A stretch of DNA of 64,000 nucleotides. Source: an uncultured Dysgonomonas sp. GTDB lineage: Bacteria; Bacteroidota; Bacteroidia; Bacteroidales; Dysgonomonadaceae. Positions 53,301-63,917 of this stretch are shown here, piece by piece. The position numbers were made by a program, and so were the translations under genes. Below the pieces are notes generated by a model, which saw nothing but the letters and a program-made list of their open reading frames with translations, did not search any database and was not told the origin of the DNA. How positions within the stretch are numbered: position 1 is the stretch's first letter; each line of letters begins with the position of its first letter. The stretch is from NCBI RefSeq assembly GCF_900079725.1, contig NZ_LT599032.1, forward strand, positions 804,948 to 868,947, given 5' to 3'.

Positions 53301-54797
53301 TTAAGCGTTCTTAGGCTTTCTCCAAGTAACATTTTTCATACTACCTGTTTCTTGGAATGCTTCGTGAAATGCGAAGGCATTATACATATCAAATTTAGTT
53401 TGTCCTTTTGGAGCATTCTTGATATACTCCTGCAATAGAGGACGATAATCCGGATGTACACATTTGTTGATGATTTCCTGCGCACGTTCTTCCGGACATT
53501 TGCCTCGAAGATCGGCCACACCATATTCAGAGATGATTACCTTTACAGAGTGTTCGCTATGATCCTGATGTGCAACCATTGGCACAAAAGAGCTTATCTT
53601 TCCGTCTTTTGCTACGGATGGTGTAACAAATATAGACACATATGCACTACGAGTAAAGTCTCCCGAACCTCCAATACCATTCATCATCTTGGTACCCATC
53701 ACGTGAGTAGAGTTAATGTTACCATAGATATCAGCTTCAATAGCTGTATTGATAGCAATAACACCGAGGCGGCGAACTACTTCGGGGTTGTTTGAATATT
53801 CCGAAGGACGTAATACGATCCTTTCTTTGAAGAAGTCGAGATTCTGATATATATGCTCGATGCAAGGATTACTTACTGTTAAAGAACAGCCGCTTGCAAA
53901 TTTAACACGTCCGGATTCCATTAAGCCGATAACAGCATCTTGAATTACTTCTGTGTAAACATCAAAATCAGGAATATCCTTACTTTCGCCCATCGCTGCA
54001 AGCACAGCATTGGCGATATTACCTACACCTGACTGTACGGGTAAGAATGTTTTTGGCATACGCCCTTCCGCCATTTCTTTAATAAAGAAATCAGCAACAT
54101 TTTTTCCGATCTGAGCTGTTACCTCATCTACCGGAGCAAAGCCGCTACCTTCATTGGGTTCGTTGGTTCTTACAACGATTATTTTATCAGGGTCTACTTT
54201 TATATGATCTTTACCCACGCGATCATGCACTCCATATACAGGAATATCTTCACGTGTAGGCGGGTCCTGAGGCTCAGGAATGTCATGCATACCTCGCATT
54301 GCCTTCGGATTCCATTCATTTAATTCTACAATGACTTTCTTTGCCAGACGACTTACCGTAGGAGAGATACCAACACCGCATGTAGGAACTATTTCACCAT
54401 TCTCTGTAACTTCACATGCTTCTATGACAGCATAATCTATCTTGCCATAGTATCCGTAACGGATATCCTGTGCCATCGTTGAAAGGTGTAAATCACAATA
54501 TTTGATTTCACCGTTGTTGATAGCATCACGCATACTTTTGTTTGTTTGATAAGGTGCCCGGAAGTTAATAGCTTTCGCTCTGGTTAAGACCCCGTCTAAC
54601 TTATCTCCTGTGGATGCTCCAGTGAACACATTTATCTTGAAAGGATTACCCTTTGCATGTTCTTCTTCGGCGCGTTTTGCGATAAATCCGGGTACTACTT
54701 TGGGACATCCGGCATGCGTAAAACCGCTAAATCCCACATTGTCGTTGTTGTTGATAAGTGCGGCTGCCTCTTCAGCAGTCATAAATTTTAAAGCCAT
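53301..54797 (-). CDS. Acetyl-CoA hydrolase/transferase (succinyl-CoA:acetate/propionate CoA-transferase type)
   Basis: A 498-residue class I CoA-transferase of the Cat1/AarC/ScpC group. Visible parts are the N-terminal GFSGFTHAGCPKVVP, GVGISPTVSRLAKKVIVELN, LPVQSGVGNIANAVLAAM (oxyanion glycine loop), TAIEADIYGNINSTHVMG with a candidate catalytic glutamate and the GIGGSGDFTRSAY segment. In Bacteroidales such enzymes move CoA between succinate, propionate and acetate in the fermentative succinate-propionate route, which fits ppc in the same window. Single gene with its own promoter and terminator. Confidence 0.94.
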   Translation of the reverse strand: MALKFMTAEEAAALINNNDNVGFSGFTHAGCPKVVPGFIAKRAEEEHAKGNPFKINVFTGASTGDKLDGVLTRAKAINFRAPYQTNKSMRDAINNGEIKYCDLHLSTMAQDIRYGYYGKIDYAVIEACEVTENGEIVPTCGVGISPTVSRLAKKVIVELNEWNPKAMRGMHDIPEPQDPPTREDIPVYGVHDRVGKDHIKVDPDKIIVVRTNEPNEGSGFAPVDEVTAQIGKNVADFFIKEMAEGRMPKTFLPVQSGVGNIANAVLAAMGESKDIPDFDVYTEVIQDAVIGLMESGRVKFASGCSLTVSNPCIEHIYQNLDFFKERIVLRPSEYSNNPEVVRRLGVIAINTAIEADIYGNINSTHVMGTKMMNGIGGSGDFTRSAYVSIFVTPSVAKDGKISSFVPMVAHQDHSEHSVKVIISEYGVADLRGKCPEERAQEIINKCVHPDYRPLLQEYIKNAPKGQTKFDMYNAFAFHEAFQETGSMKNVTWRKPKNA

Positions 54798-54865
54798 TGT
54801 TTTTTAAAATGTATGATTTATATAAGTATTAAGTTGATTTTCATATACGCTACGCTTTCGCGCTG

Positions 54866-54873
54866 CAAAAGTA
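54866..54873 (-). promoter_or_regulatory. -7 promoter element for the CoA-transferase gene
   Basis: TACTTTTG on the minus strand, 68 bp before the ATG at 54797. Confidence 0.55.
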
Positions 54874-55023
54874 CAAAATAAATATCTGATGTGCTATTTT
54901 AAATCATTAAAAATTCGAAGACCACAATTTAGTCCTGTCATCAAAAAAATGATGGCTTTCATTTCTAATGAGAACAATATACATAAACAAAGGAAAACCT
55001 TCCTTGCAGACTGTAGTTATAAA

Positions 55024-55605
55024 TCAGATACCTTCCAAAAAACTACACAAAGCTTTCACAGCCAGTGCACGGTGGCTTATATTATTTTTAACATTACTTC
55101 CTAATTCAGCAAATGTTTCCGCATATCCCTCTGGCATAAATATAGGATCATACCCAAATCCTGCAGATCCTTTTTCTTCTGAAATTATTTCCCCTTCAAT
55201 TTTCCCTTCAAAAAGATATTCCTTCCCTTCCAGAGTCAATGCGATAACAGACCTGAAGCGGGCCTTACGGTTTGTGACACCATCCAGATTTGCCAGTAGC
55301 TTCTTCATATTAGCCTTGGCATCATGTCCATCTCCCGCATAGCGGGCCGAATAGACACCCGGCGCACCATTCAATGCTTCGACTTCAAGCCCTGTATCAT
55401 CCCCAAAGCTATCATAACCGTATTTTTCCTTCACATAGCGGGCTTTAATCAAAGCATTCTCTTCCAGCGTTTCGCCCGGTTCGGCTATATCTTCATGGCA
55501 ACCAATATCTTTAAGGCTGAGTATTTCAAATTTATCTTTTACTACTTCTCTGACTTCCTCAAGTTTATGATCGTTATTTGTAGCAAAAACAAGTTTTCTT
55601 TTCAT
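55024..55605 (-). CDS. rdgB: Non-canonical purine NTP pyrophosphatase (RdgB/HAM1)
   Basis: House-cleaning enzyme that hydrolyses dITP and XTP to monophosphates. The 193-residue protein has the N-terminal [38 protein letters not shown] and the C-terminal [15 protein letters not shown]. Length is normal. Its start overlaps the stop of the aminotransferase gene by 4 bp (ATGA), so translation is probably coupled. Confidence 0.96.
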   Translation of the reverse strand: MKRKLVFATNNDHKLEEVREVVKDKFEILSLKDIGCHEDIAEPGETLEENALIKARYVKEKYGYDSFGDDTGLEVEALNGAPGVYSARYAGDGHDAKANMKKLLANLDGVTNRKARFRSVIALTLEGKEYLFEGKIEGEIISEEKGSAGFGYDPIFMPEGYAETFAELGSNVKNNISHRALAVKALCSFLEGI

Positions 55606-56804
55606 TTCTTTTTCAACGCATTATAAGTTTCCAATGCTTTTTCCAGTACCGTAAGCGCATTTCCCAGATCTTCCTTATTAAGGACATAGGCTATACGGAC
55701 TTCATTTTTCCCCAATCCCGGTGTTGTATAAAACCCTGAAGCCGGAGCCATAAACACTGTTTGTCCTTCGTATTCGAAATCAGACAAACACCATGCGCAA
55801 AATTCATCGGCATCATCGACAGGCAGGCGTGCAACCGTATAGAAAGCTCCCATAGGAATTGGTGAATATACTCCCGGTATACGGTTCAGGCGGTCGATAA
55901 GAAACTTGCGTCTTTCCACGTATTCATCGTAAGTATCGCGGAGATAATCGGGGCTGGCGTCCAGCGAAGCCTCTGCCGCAATCTGTCCGATAAGCGGAGG
56001 ACTCAGGCGCGCCTGACAGAATTTCATCAGAGTCTTCCGCAATTCCTTATTTTTAGTGATCAATGCACCGATACGGATACCACACTCACTATATCTCTTC
56101 GAGACTGAGTCTATCAGTACCACATTATCCTCGATACCGACAAGGTGACAAGCCGAAATATATGGTGAATTGGTATAAATAAACTCACGGTATACCTCAT
56201 CCGAAAACAGATAAAGATCATGCTTCTGTACCAGATGTTTTATCTGATTCATTTCGGCACGGGAATATAAATACCCCGTCGGGTTATTCGGATTACAAAT
56301 CATAATCCCTTTTGTACGCTCGTTTATCAGTTCTTCAAACTTTTCAACAGGAGGTAAAGCAAACCCTTCTTCGATAGAAGAGGATATTGTGCGAATAATC
56401 GCTCCGGCCGATACGGCAAAGGCCATATAGTTGGCATAAGCAGGCTCCGGCACTATTATTTCATCACCCGGATTGAGACAGGCCAGAAATGCAAACAACA
56501 CAGCTTCGGAGCCTCCGGTAGTAATAATTATATCATCAGCCGATACATTAATATTATACTTTGCATAATAACCAACCAGTTTCTCACGATAAGAGCGGTA
56601 TCCATCGCTGGGGCTATACTCCAATATAGAACGATCTATATTGCGTATCGCCTCTAGCGCTTCTTCGGGTGTAGGCAGATCGGGCTGTCCGATATTCAGA
56701 TGATATACTTTCAAACCCCTGGCTTTAGCCGAGTCGGACAATGGAGCCAATTTCCTGATGGGAGAATTCGGCATTTCTATTCCTCGTTGCGAAATATGTG
56801 GCAT
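55602..56804 (-). CDS. PLP-dependent class I/II aminotransferase (AspC-like)
   Basis: A 400-residue fold-type I aminotransferase. The Schiff-base lysine is Lys236 in [15 protein letters not shown], with the cofactor ring pocket [15 protein letters not shown] and a late arginine in [10 protein letters not shown]. It begins with the substrate-domain segment [18 protein letters not shown]. Likely aspartate or aromatic amino acid substrate; not decidable here. First gene of a two-gene unit with rdgB. Confidence 0.94.
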   Translation of the reverse strand: MPHISQRGIEMPNSPIRKLAPLSDSAKARGLKVYHLNIGQPDLPTPEEALEAIRNIDRSILEYSPSDGYRSYREKLVGYYAKYNINVSADDIIITTGGSEAVLFAFLACLNPGDEIIVPEPAYANYMAFAVSAGAIIRTISSSIEEGFALPPVEKFEELINERTKGIMICNPNNPTGYLYSRAEMNQIKHLVQKHDLYLFSDEVYREFIYTNSPYISACHLVGIEDNVVLIDSVSKRYSECGIRIGALITKNKELRKTLMKFCQARLSPPLIGQIAAEASLDASPDYLRDTYDEYVERRKFLIDRLNRIPGVYSPIPMGAFYTVARLPVDDADEFCAWCLSDFEYEGQTVFMAPASGFYTTPGLGKNEVRIAYVLNKEDLGNALTVLEKALETYNALKKK

Positions 56805-56842
56805 AATGCTATTTTGATATAAATTTTATTTTCAATAAGGCG

Positions 56843-56850
56843 CAAATATA
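56843..56850 (-). promoter_or_regulatory. -7 promoter element for the aminotransferase-rdgB unit
   Basis: TATATTTG on the minus strand, 38 bp before the aminotransferase ATG. Confidence 0.55.
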
Positions 56851-57119
56851 CAAATTTTAGTTATGAGTTATAAGTTATAAATGACGAATTATGAGGACTT
56901 CCATATATTTATCTTTTACCTGGTTCCTTAATAGAATTACCAATCTAATTTAACATTAACATTTGAGTGTAAAGCTATACAGTATAAAGGCGGAAAGTTG
57001 CATAAACAAATAATTGTTTAAATCTATGTGTCTATTACAAAATATGAAAAAACGAACTATATATAGCCCTACAGAACACAGGAAAGGCTTTCCCCCTTTT
57101 TTAATATTCTTAAAATATA

Positions 57120-57151
57120 TTTGTTAAATCAAATTTTTATCTTTTACTTTG
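57120..57151 (+). promoter_or_regulatory. Candidate promoter upstream of the (AG)n ORF
   Basis: TTTG (57120-57123) and TTACTTTG (57144-57151) are 20 bp apart, close to the -33/-7 pattern. A transcript would start near 57158 and meet its first ATG at 57196. A second TATATTTG lies at 57116-57123. The rest of 56851-57115 shows nothing else. Confidence 0.45.
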
Positions 57152-57195
57152 CAATTGATACACAAGACAATTTATACTAAGATAAATAAAAAATA

Positions 57196-57781
<586 letters not shown>

Positions 57782-57785
<4 letters not shown>

Positions 57786-58993
57786 AAACAAATTTTACAA
57801 CAAAACTAATATTACTATGCACCTCTGCTCTTCTATGTGTAAAATCACATGCTCAGGTTACAATTGGTTCAAATACATATCCTGAACCATATGAAATATT
57901 GAGAATAGATGGCAACGATGACAAAGGACTACGTCTATCACGACTAACCCAAACAGAACGGGACGACTTAACGAATACAACAATAAGCATTTCTTCTCAA
58001 AAGAAAGATGCAGCTAAAGGGCTTACCATATACAACATCACATATAACAGGATCGAGTTCTGGGATGGAAATGAATGGCGTATACTATCCGGTTCTTTCT
58101 CATTTTCCAATGGATTAAATCTTTTAGATACGGCCAATCCCCAAAAAGCCCGATTGGGCGGAACTCTTATCGAAGAAACCCTTATCAACCAACAAAGCCA
58201 CACTCTGGCATTCAAAACCGAAAAAGGAGCGTTATCTATAAACACAGATGCTTTTTTTGTAGATAGCCTAAGAGTAAAAGCTAACAACATCGACAGATTC
58301 TATATAGATACCGTATTAACGGTAGATAACAGAAATGAAATATCCATAAATACGGGGAAATCGGGACTATATGTAAACAACAGTGTATTGAATATAATAA
58401 ACGATCAAACAAAAATAAACGGGCACTTACAATATAAAGACGGTAACGAAAACTTAGCCGTAGCCGGAAAAGATATAATACTGAGGGCGAAAGATAATAC
58501 AGGGAAAGCCAATTGGGAGCAGATGGAGCCATCCGTTTTAAATAAACCTTTTACTATAAACAGGGTATCCGGAAGCCCGAATGGCCCATCCGGCACAAAG
58601 TTTACAGTTGACACATGGACTGAGATTACCGACAACCAAATTTTACCTGCAGGAAAATGGCTTATATTCGGTCGTTTTGCAGCATATTCCAACAGGAGGA
58701 CGGATGCTAGTAGTGGTGATAACGCAAATTATATGAGTTTTCTTCGTTTGGTCCGAGAAGATTCCGGTGGAGATGTAGTTTTGTACTCTTCTATGACCTT
58801 GCCGGAACGAAAGACTACTGGCGGCAATGAAAACTACGGGTCATACAGTGTACCTCAAATGGTTTATTTTCTGGATGCGGCAAATGCGGCTTCTTATCGT
58901 ATAGATTTTAAAACAAAGAAACCTGACACATGGCACTCAACCCATTCAATGTTAGGCGATCAGTACTTTTATGCAATAAGATTAAATGATTAA
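57782..58993 (+). CDS. Exported surface-type protein, paralog 1 of 3
   Basis: A 403-residue exported protein (signal peptide ending CVKSHAQ) of no family I can name. Architecture: an N-terminal module VTIGSNTYPEPYEILRI...GLRLSRLTQ (residues about 26-60), a GLTIYNITYNRIEFWDG module (about 80-100), a beta-helix-like middle with LGGTLIEETLINQQ of the kind common in Bacteroidetes surface and phage-tail-like proteins, and a C-terminal domain from about 265 with LPAGKWLIFGRFAAYSN and a final QYFYAIRLND. First gene of the trio. Its ATG overlaps the stop of the upstream (AG)n-linked frame. Confidence 0.88.
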
Positions 58994-59007
58994 AACAAAC
59001 TATCATT

Positions 59008-60165
59008 ATGAAACTACAGATATACACATCTTTTTTACTATCACTCTTTTTTGTAACAATAACATGCCAGGGACAGGTTACCGTTGGTTCAACAGCAAAG
59101 CCTGAAGATTTCTCATCTCTTCAACTTAACAGCAGCAATGGAGGTCTGCGCTTACCCCAATTATCGGTAGGGCAGAGAGACGCTCTTGTTATAGATGGAA
59201 CTAGCGCCGGCCTGATAATATATAATGAGACAAGCAAAGCCATTGAATATTGGGATGGCCTAAAATGGTCGATGCTGGGAGATACGATACGAGTATATAA
59301 TGGAATTCATAAAGATGGAGACATTGTGAAACTCGGCGGAAACCTAGAGAAAGCCACGATGGTAAATCTGAACAGTAAAAATCTGGAATTTGCTACCGGC
59401 GCGGGTAACCCCGGAGGATTCTCCGTAAATGATACGGTTTTTGTTGTAAATGGTAGGATTGTCGGGTCCAAACCATCTTCATATACAATAAACAAATCAG
59501 CTCTAAAGGTCAAGGAGACAGGCAGCAAAGTATCGATAGAAAATCAATTGAAAGTAAAAGTAAAAAATGATAGTATGCTTGTCCGAAACGACAGTGTAAA
59601 TATACATGGCCAGCTATATTATGATAACAACAAAAGCGACATCAACGGAAAGGTACTTATTTCCAAAGCATCCGGTGTTGCTTTTTGGGGTAAGCTAAAA
59701 CCGGATCTGATATTGGGTAAAACTTATCTTAAAGGCAAAATTAAAAAGGCGGGAACAGGTACAAGCACTGTCTGGGTCCAAAATACAAGTCAAAATATAA
59801 GTGGCCCATGCATTTCCGACACACTGACACTCACTCCGGGAAAATGGCTTATATTCTCTAAATTTGCAACAAAGACGAACTATGCATCTCAGAAGATGTT
59901 TACCTGGTCCCATATATTTATTCCGGGCCAAACAGTGCCGACAGCAACTATCGGCGCCGATGTAGAAGACGCAACGTCAACATCGTCACCTGAACTAACT
60001 TACCTGATCGATGTATCTGCTAATACAAAAATCTGTGTTGTAGCCAGTTCATCCAACAATCAGACATGGCTGGTAGAAGAAGATGGTACCGGAGCAGCCA
60101 AGGTAGAGTTCGGAGAACCTTATTTTTTTGCTATTATGATAGAAGATTATAATGAAGACGAATAA
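59008..60165 (+). CDS. Exported surface-type protein, paralog 2 of 3
   Basis: A 385-residue paralog of the preceding gene, 14 bp downstream. It has a signal peptide (ending VTITCQGQ), then VTVGSTAKPEDFSSLQLN...GGLRLPQLS, GLIIYNETSKAIEYWDG, and the middle LGGNLEKATMVNLNSKNLEF. A repeated NDTVFVVNGRIVG strand-loop pattern follows. The C-terminal domain has LTPGKWLIFSKFATKTN and ends PYFFAIMIEDYNEDE. The three share order and spacing of modules but differ in most residues, so the duplication is old. No T9SS C-terminal sorting domain was recognised. Confidence 0.88.
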   Translation: MKLQIYTSFLLSLFFVTITCQGQVTVGSTAKPEDFSSLQLNSSNGGLRLPQLSVGQRDALVIDGTSAGLIIYNETSKAIEYWDGLKWSMLGDTIRVYNGIHKDGDIVKLGGNLEKATMVNLNSKNLEFATGAGNPGGFSVNDTVFVVNGRIVGSKPSSYTINKSALKVKETGSKVSIENQLKVKVKNDSMLVRNDSVNIHGQLYYDNNKSDINGKVLISKASGVAFWGKLKPDLILGKTYLKGKIKKAGTGTSTVWVQNTSQNISGPCISDTLTLTPGKWLIFSKFATKTNYASQKMFTWSHIFIPGQTVPTATIGADVEDATSTSSPELTYLIDVSANTKICVVASSSNNQTWLVEEDGTGAAKVEFGEPYFFAIMIEDYNEDE

Positions 60166-60297
60166 CACCTTATTATATATAATAGAAAATAAAATCTTTT
60201 AAAGAAGAATATACATATATAAAATGAATATATATGATCTTTGAAAAATAAGCCATAGTATTTTGATATAATTTACAAACACAAAACTATTTACATT

Positions 60298-61425
60298 ATG
60301 AAACATAGATATATCCTTATTCCCATTTTTACAATATTAGCCATAGGTTCTACCAAAGGACAAATAGTTATAGGGACGGATAAAGAACCCGAGAAATTCT
60401 GTATTGTAGAAGTAGAAAGTAAAAAAGGAGGTATACGTCTACCGAGAATACCAGATACCAATAAAAATAATATGATAACAACACACTCATTAACGAGTAA
60501 TCCTGAGTCTGCGGGGCTGGTTATCTATAATTCAACGAATAATATTATCGAATTCTGGGATGGTAACAGATGGGTAGCTTTGTCAAATAAGATATCAGGG
60601 GCAAACGGCTTAACAGATACCAATGGCAAAGAGCTATGGCTAGGAGGTAAGCTCGATGATAACACAACTGTACAAATGAATAACAACGAATTGAAGATAC
60701 AGCATAATCCTGCTGCAAAATTTATTATCAATGATACAATGGTTGTAGTAAACAATAAGATTGTGGACATACGCGTCGCCCGGGAATTTATGGTTAACGA
60801 TACGGTTATAAGTATAAAAGGAAAGTATGTAGATATGCGACCGGCCATCTTATCTATTAATAACAATACATTCAGTATGAATGAAAGCGGAAGGACCAGA
60901 ATGACCGGAACGTTCCAGTATACAGATGGTACCCAGGATCAAGGACATCTGCTTACAGCCAATAATAAAGGTGATGCATACTGGGGCGCATTAAGGCCTT
61001 TAGGGACTGTAAAGTCAACTTCAATTAACAACAACAAAGGTTTTGCCAGTAGCACAGTACAAGTATCTGACGGTATGCTTGAATTGCCTGCCGGACAATG
61101 GCTGATATTTGCTAAATTCAATTCGAACATGAATGCCTCACTTACAGGAATGTATCATTGGATATTATTATCTTCAAAAACACCGAGTCAAAGCAGTTAC
61201 ACCACCATATCCAGAGCCGGAGCCAATCCAGAGAAGAAGACCGCCGGAACGGGTATAAAGTCATATGCCACTCCATTTATATTACATTATGTAAACATAA
61301 AGGAGAAAACTCAATATATTATACAGGCTGGCACCAGTAACGCAGGCAATTCGGCTACTGTATCCGAAACATGGATAGGTAATTCTTATTTTTATGCACT
61401 GCGAATTGATATTCCGACCGACTAA
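60298..61425 (+). CDS. Exported surface-type protein, paralog 3 of 3
   Basis: A 375-residue paralog, 132 bp after the second. Signal peptide to about residue 21 (IGSTKG), then IVIGTDKEPEKFCIVEVE...GGIRLPRIP, GLVIYNSTNNIIEFWDG and LGGKLDDNTTVQMNNNELKI. The middle shows the clearest tandem pattern, with FIINDTMVVVNNKIVDI, FMVNDTVISIKGKYVDM and LSINNNTFSMN at about 20-residue spacing, as in a beta-helix. The C-terminal domain has LPAGQWLIFAKFNSN and ends SYFYALRIDIPTD. A terminator follows at 61495, closing the operon. Confidence 0.88.
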   Translation: MKHRYILIPIFTILAIGSTKGQIVIGTDKEPEKFCIVEVESKKGGIRLPRIPDTNKNNMITTHSLTSNPESAGLVIYNSTNNIIEFWDGNRWVALSNKISGANGLTDTNGKELWLGGKLDDNTTVQMNNNELKIQHNPAAKFIINDTMVVVNNKIVDIRVAREFMVNDTVISIKGKYVDMRPAILSINNNTFSMNESGRTRMTGTFQYTDGTQDQGHLLTANNKGDAYWGALRPLGTVKSTSINNNKGFASSTVQVSDGMLELPAGQWLIFAKFNSNMNASLTGMYHWILLSSKTPSQSSYTTISRAGANPEKKTAGTGIKSYATPFILHYVNIKEKTQYIIQAGTSNAGNSATVSETWIGNSYFYALRIDIPTD

Positions 61426-61494
61426 TAAACAGAAGTTGAAATATAGATAAAAAAACATTTCAATTTTAGTTTTGCTTTTTCAAAATAATCTTCC

Positions 61495-61540
61495 ATCTCA
61501 AATATAAGAAAGGCAACCTCTCTTATATTTGAGATTTTTA
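61495..61540 (+). terminator. Intrinsic terminator of the surface-protein operon
   Basis: A perfect 15-bp stem ATCTCAAATATAAGA / TCTTATATTTGAGAT with an 11-nt loop followed by TTTTTA, 69 bp after the last stop. Confidence 0.9.
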
Positions 61541-61642
61541 TGAGTTCTTCCTCTATATCACATTCTCTCTTATTCCTGATAAGCTCTATAATACTCCTCA
61601 CAAATAATTATCGCAAAAAAGTAAATCTTCTATAATATTGTG

Positions 61643-61650
61643 TATCTTTG
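61643..61650 (+). promoter_or_regulatory. -7 promoter element for the btuB riboswitch transcript
   Basis: TATCTTTG just before the riboswitch P1 stem; transcription would start near 61655. Confidence 0.65.
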
Positions 61651-61653
61651 CAC

Positions 61654-61804
61654 TACTTTGTTCCATTAAGGATGAAAAGGGAATCAGGTGTAAATCCTGA
61701 ACAGACCCGCTGCTGTAAGCTCTGGGAATGTTTATATCAAAATACCACTGTTGCAAAATGGGAAGGTGATATAAGCAAGAGTAAGTCAGAAGACCTGCAA
61801 AGTA
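61654..61804 (+). promoter_or_regulatory. Cobalamin riboswitch of the BtuB-like receptor gene
   Basis: P1 is TACTTTG (61654-61660) with CAAAGTA (61798-61804). The core reads GGGAATCAGGTGTAAATCCTG, GACCCGCTGCTGTAAGCTC and the B12 box AGTCAGAAGACCTGC. The receptor ATG is 121 nt further on, leaving room for an expression platform (61805-61925) in which no clear terminator is visible, so control at translation is more likely. Confidence 0.94.
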
Positions 61805-61925
61805 ATATTTCGACAGCTTTCGAGGAATAAGGCTTAAGAAACATGCGTAAAAGAATTTAACTACCCTTCTTTTTCTTTGTTCTTATCGGATGCTGCAATT
61901 ATACTAAAAGATATATTTTGCATAG

Positions 61926-63917
61926 ATGAGAATTTTATTTTCTACCTTTTTATTTTTTTGTTCTTTCGCTGGTACATTTCTACTGGCGCAAACAAATGAT
62001 AGTATCGAAACACAAAAGCTATCGGAGGTAGAAGTATCTGCACTTATAAAACCGTCGGCTGCCCGCTCGACTACACCACTGCAAGTGATAGACAACGCTG
62101 AAATGGAACGGATCGGCATATTATCTGTATCGGATGCCGTACGCAGATTCTCGGGCGTCAGCATAAAAGATTATGGAGGTATCGGTGGCATGAAAACGGT
62201 ATCTATCAGAGGTATGGGGGCACAGCATACAGCAGTAAGTTATGATGGAATAACAATGAGTAATGTACAATCCGGACAAATAGACATAAGCCGTTTTTCT
62301 CTGGATAATGTCTCTATGATTTCTTTATCGATAGGACAATCCGATGATATTTTTCAATCCGCAAGGTCTTATGCTTCCGCCGGAGTACTCCAGATAACAA
62401 CATTACAACCTACTTTCGACACTAAGCGGAATACATTAAACACAGGGGTCAAAACGGGATCATTCGGACTATTAAATCCAATGGTTTACTATGCCCGTAA
62501 AATTAACGGGCGATTTTCTATTTCCGTTAACAGCGGATGGGAACGGGCAGACGGCAGGTATAAATTCACATATAAAAATGCAGAACAGACCGAGGAACGA
62601 AAAAGAAGAAATTCTGATGTAAGTATCTGGCGTACGGAGCTTAATTTATATGGCAATTTGGGTAAAGGTGGAAATTTAAATTTCAAGGTGAATTATCTGG
62701 ATTCGGAAAGAGGCCTGCCAGGATCGGTAATTTTTTACAAAGACGATAATGATGAACGAGTATGGAATAAGGATATTTTTGCCCAGACCTATTACAAAAA
62801 TACGCTTTCACATAAACTGGAACTAAAGGCACAGGCAAGATTTAGCCGTACATATTACAAATACCTCGCTCTAAATAACAATATATCAGGCAGCAAACAA
62901 GAAGACCGCATCACCCAGTTTGAATACTATGCCTCTGCAGGGATTTTATATAAACCTATAGAGGATATCTCTATAAGCCTCTTCGAAGATGTATTTCAAA
63001 ACCGTCTGAACAGTAATTTTACTGATATAGACAGTCCCTCCCGAAATTCATCCCTGACTGCATTAGCCGCACAATATAATAATAAACATATCACTATTAC
63101 CGGTAGCCTGTTGGCTACATATGTAAAAGAGGATGCTAAGTCGGGAGAAATACCTGACAACAAGAAAAAGATAACCCCATCTATCAGTCTTTCATATTTG
63201 CCTTTCTTAAAGACAAACATAAGATTACGTGCTTCTTATAAAAAGATATTCAGAGTGCCGACATTCGACGATATGTATTATATCAGAATGGGGAATATCA
63301 ATCTGAAACCAGAATATGCTACTCAATACAATGCCGGTTTGACATGGGTTGGAAAAATATCAGACAAAGTTGATTTTATAAGTATATCTGCCGACGGATA
63401 TAAAAACAAGGTAGACGATAAGATTGTGCCCTTCCCGACTATGAATATTTTCAAAATGCGTAATTATGGAAAAGTAGACATGACCGGATTAGATATTAAT
63501 ACACGTCTGCACAGTGAGCTTTGCAAAAAGTTATCTATCCAATTGACCGGAAATTACAGCTATCAGAAAGTTATCGACATTACTGACCCTGAAAGTAAAA
63601 ATTATAGAGACCAGATACCGTATACCCCGCGACACTATGGTTCAGGTGCTATAAGCCTGGAGAACCCATGGATAAATATAGCTTATACTTTAATCGTATC
63701 GGGCAAGAGATATGCATTGGATCAGAATATACCTGATAATGAGATAGAATCATATACGAATCATAGTATTTCTTTAAATAAGTCTTTTGATATAAATAAA
63801 AGTAAATTACGAGTGCAGCTCAATCTGATTAATTTATCTAATAAAAACTATCAGATCATTAAGTATTATCCTATGCCGGGACGTTCATTTACTTTATCAG
63901 CTAATTATCGTTTTTAA
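61926..63917 (+). CDS. btuB: TonB-dependent outer-membrane receptor, BtuB-like (cobalamin)
   Basis: A 663-residue TonB-dependent receptor. A signal peptide (about residues 1-22, ending TFLLAQ) is followed by a probable TonB-box region (KLSEVEVSALI), a plug domain (about 45-155: TPLQVIDNAEMERIG, RRFSGVSIKDYGGIGGMKTV, SIRGMGAQHTAVSYDGI) and a 22-strand barrel to the terminal Phe (FTLSANYRF). The cobalamin riboswitch in the leader gives the substrate: vitamin B12 or related corrinoids. It needs a TonB protein such as the one at 49491. The gene is complete; downstream cobalamin genes, if any, lie outside the window. Confidence 0.9.
   Translation: MRILFSTFLFFCSFAGTFLLAQTNDSIETQKLSEVEVSALIKPSAARSTTPLQVIDNAEMERIGILSVSDAVRRFSGVSIKDYGGIGGMKTVSIRGMGAQHTAVSYDGITMSNVQSGQIDISRFSLDNVSMISLSIGQSDDIFQSARSYASAGVLQITTLQPTFDTKRNTLNTGVKTGSFGLLNPMVYYARKINGRFSISVNSGWERADGRYKFTYKNAEQTEERKRRNSDVSIWRTELNLYGNLGKGGNLNFKVNYLDSERGLPGSVIFYKDDNDERVWNKDIFAQTYYKNTLSHKLELKAQARFSRTYYKYLALNNNISGSKQEDRITQFEYYASAGILYKPIEDISISLFEDVFQNRLNSNFTDIDSPSRNSSLTALAAQYNNKHITITGSLLATYVKEDAKSGEIPDNKKKITPSISLSYLPFLKTNIRLRASYKKIFRVPTFDDMYYIRMGNINLKPEYATQYNAGLTWVGKISDKVDFISISADGYKNKVDDKIVPFPTMNIFKMRNYGKVDMTGLDINTRLHSELCKKLSIQLTGNYSYQKVIDITDPESKNYRDQIPYTPRHYGSGAISLENPWINIAYTLIVSGKRYALDQNIPDNEIESYTNHSISLNKSFDINKSKLRVQLNLINLSNKNYQIIKYYPMPGRSFTLSANYRF

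Noticed and set aside
54889-55342. Plus-strand ORFs of 71 and 124 codons
   Set aside because: They mostly run antisense to rdgB, and the non-overlapping part has no promoter or motif.
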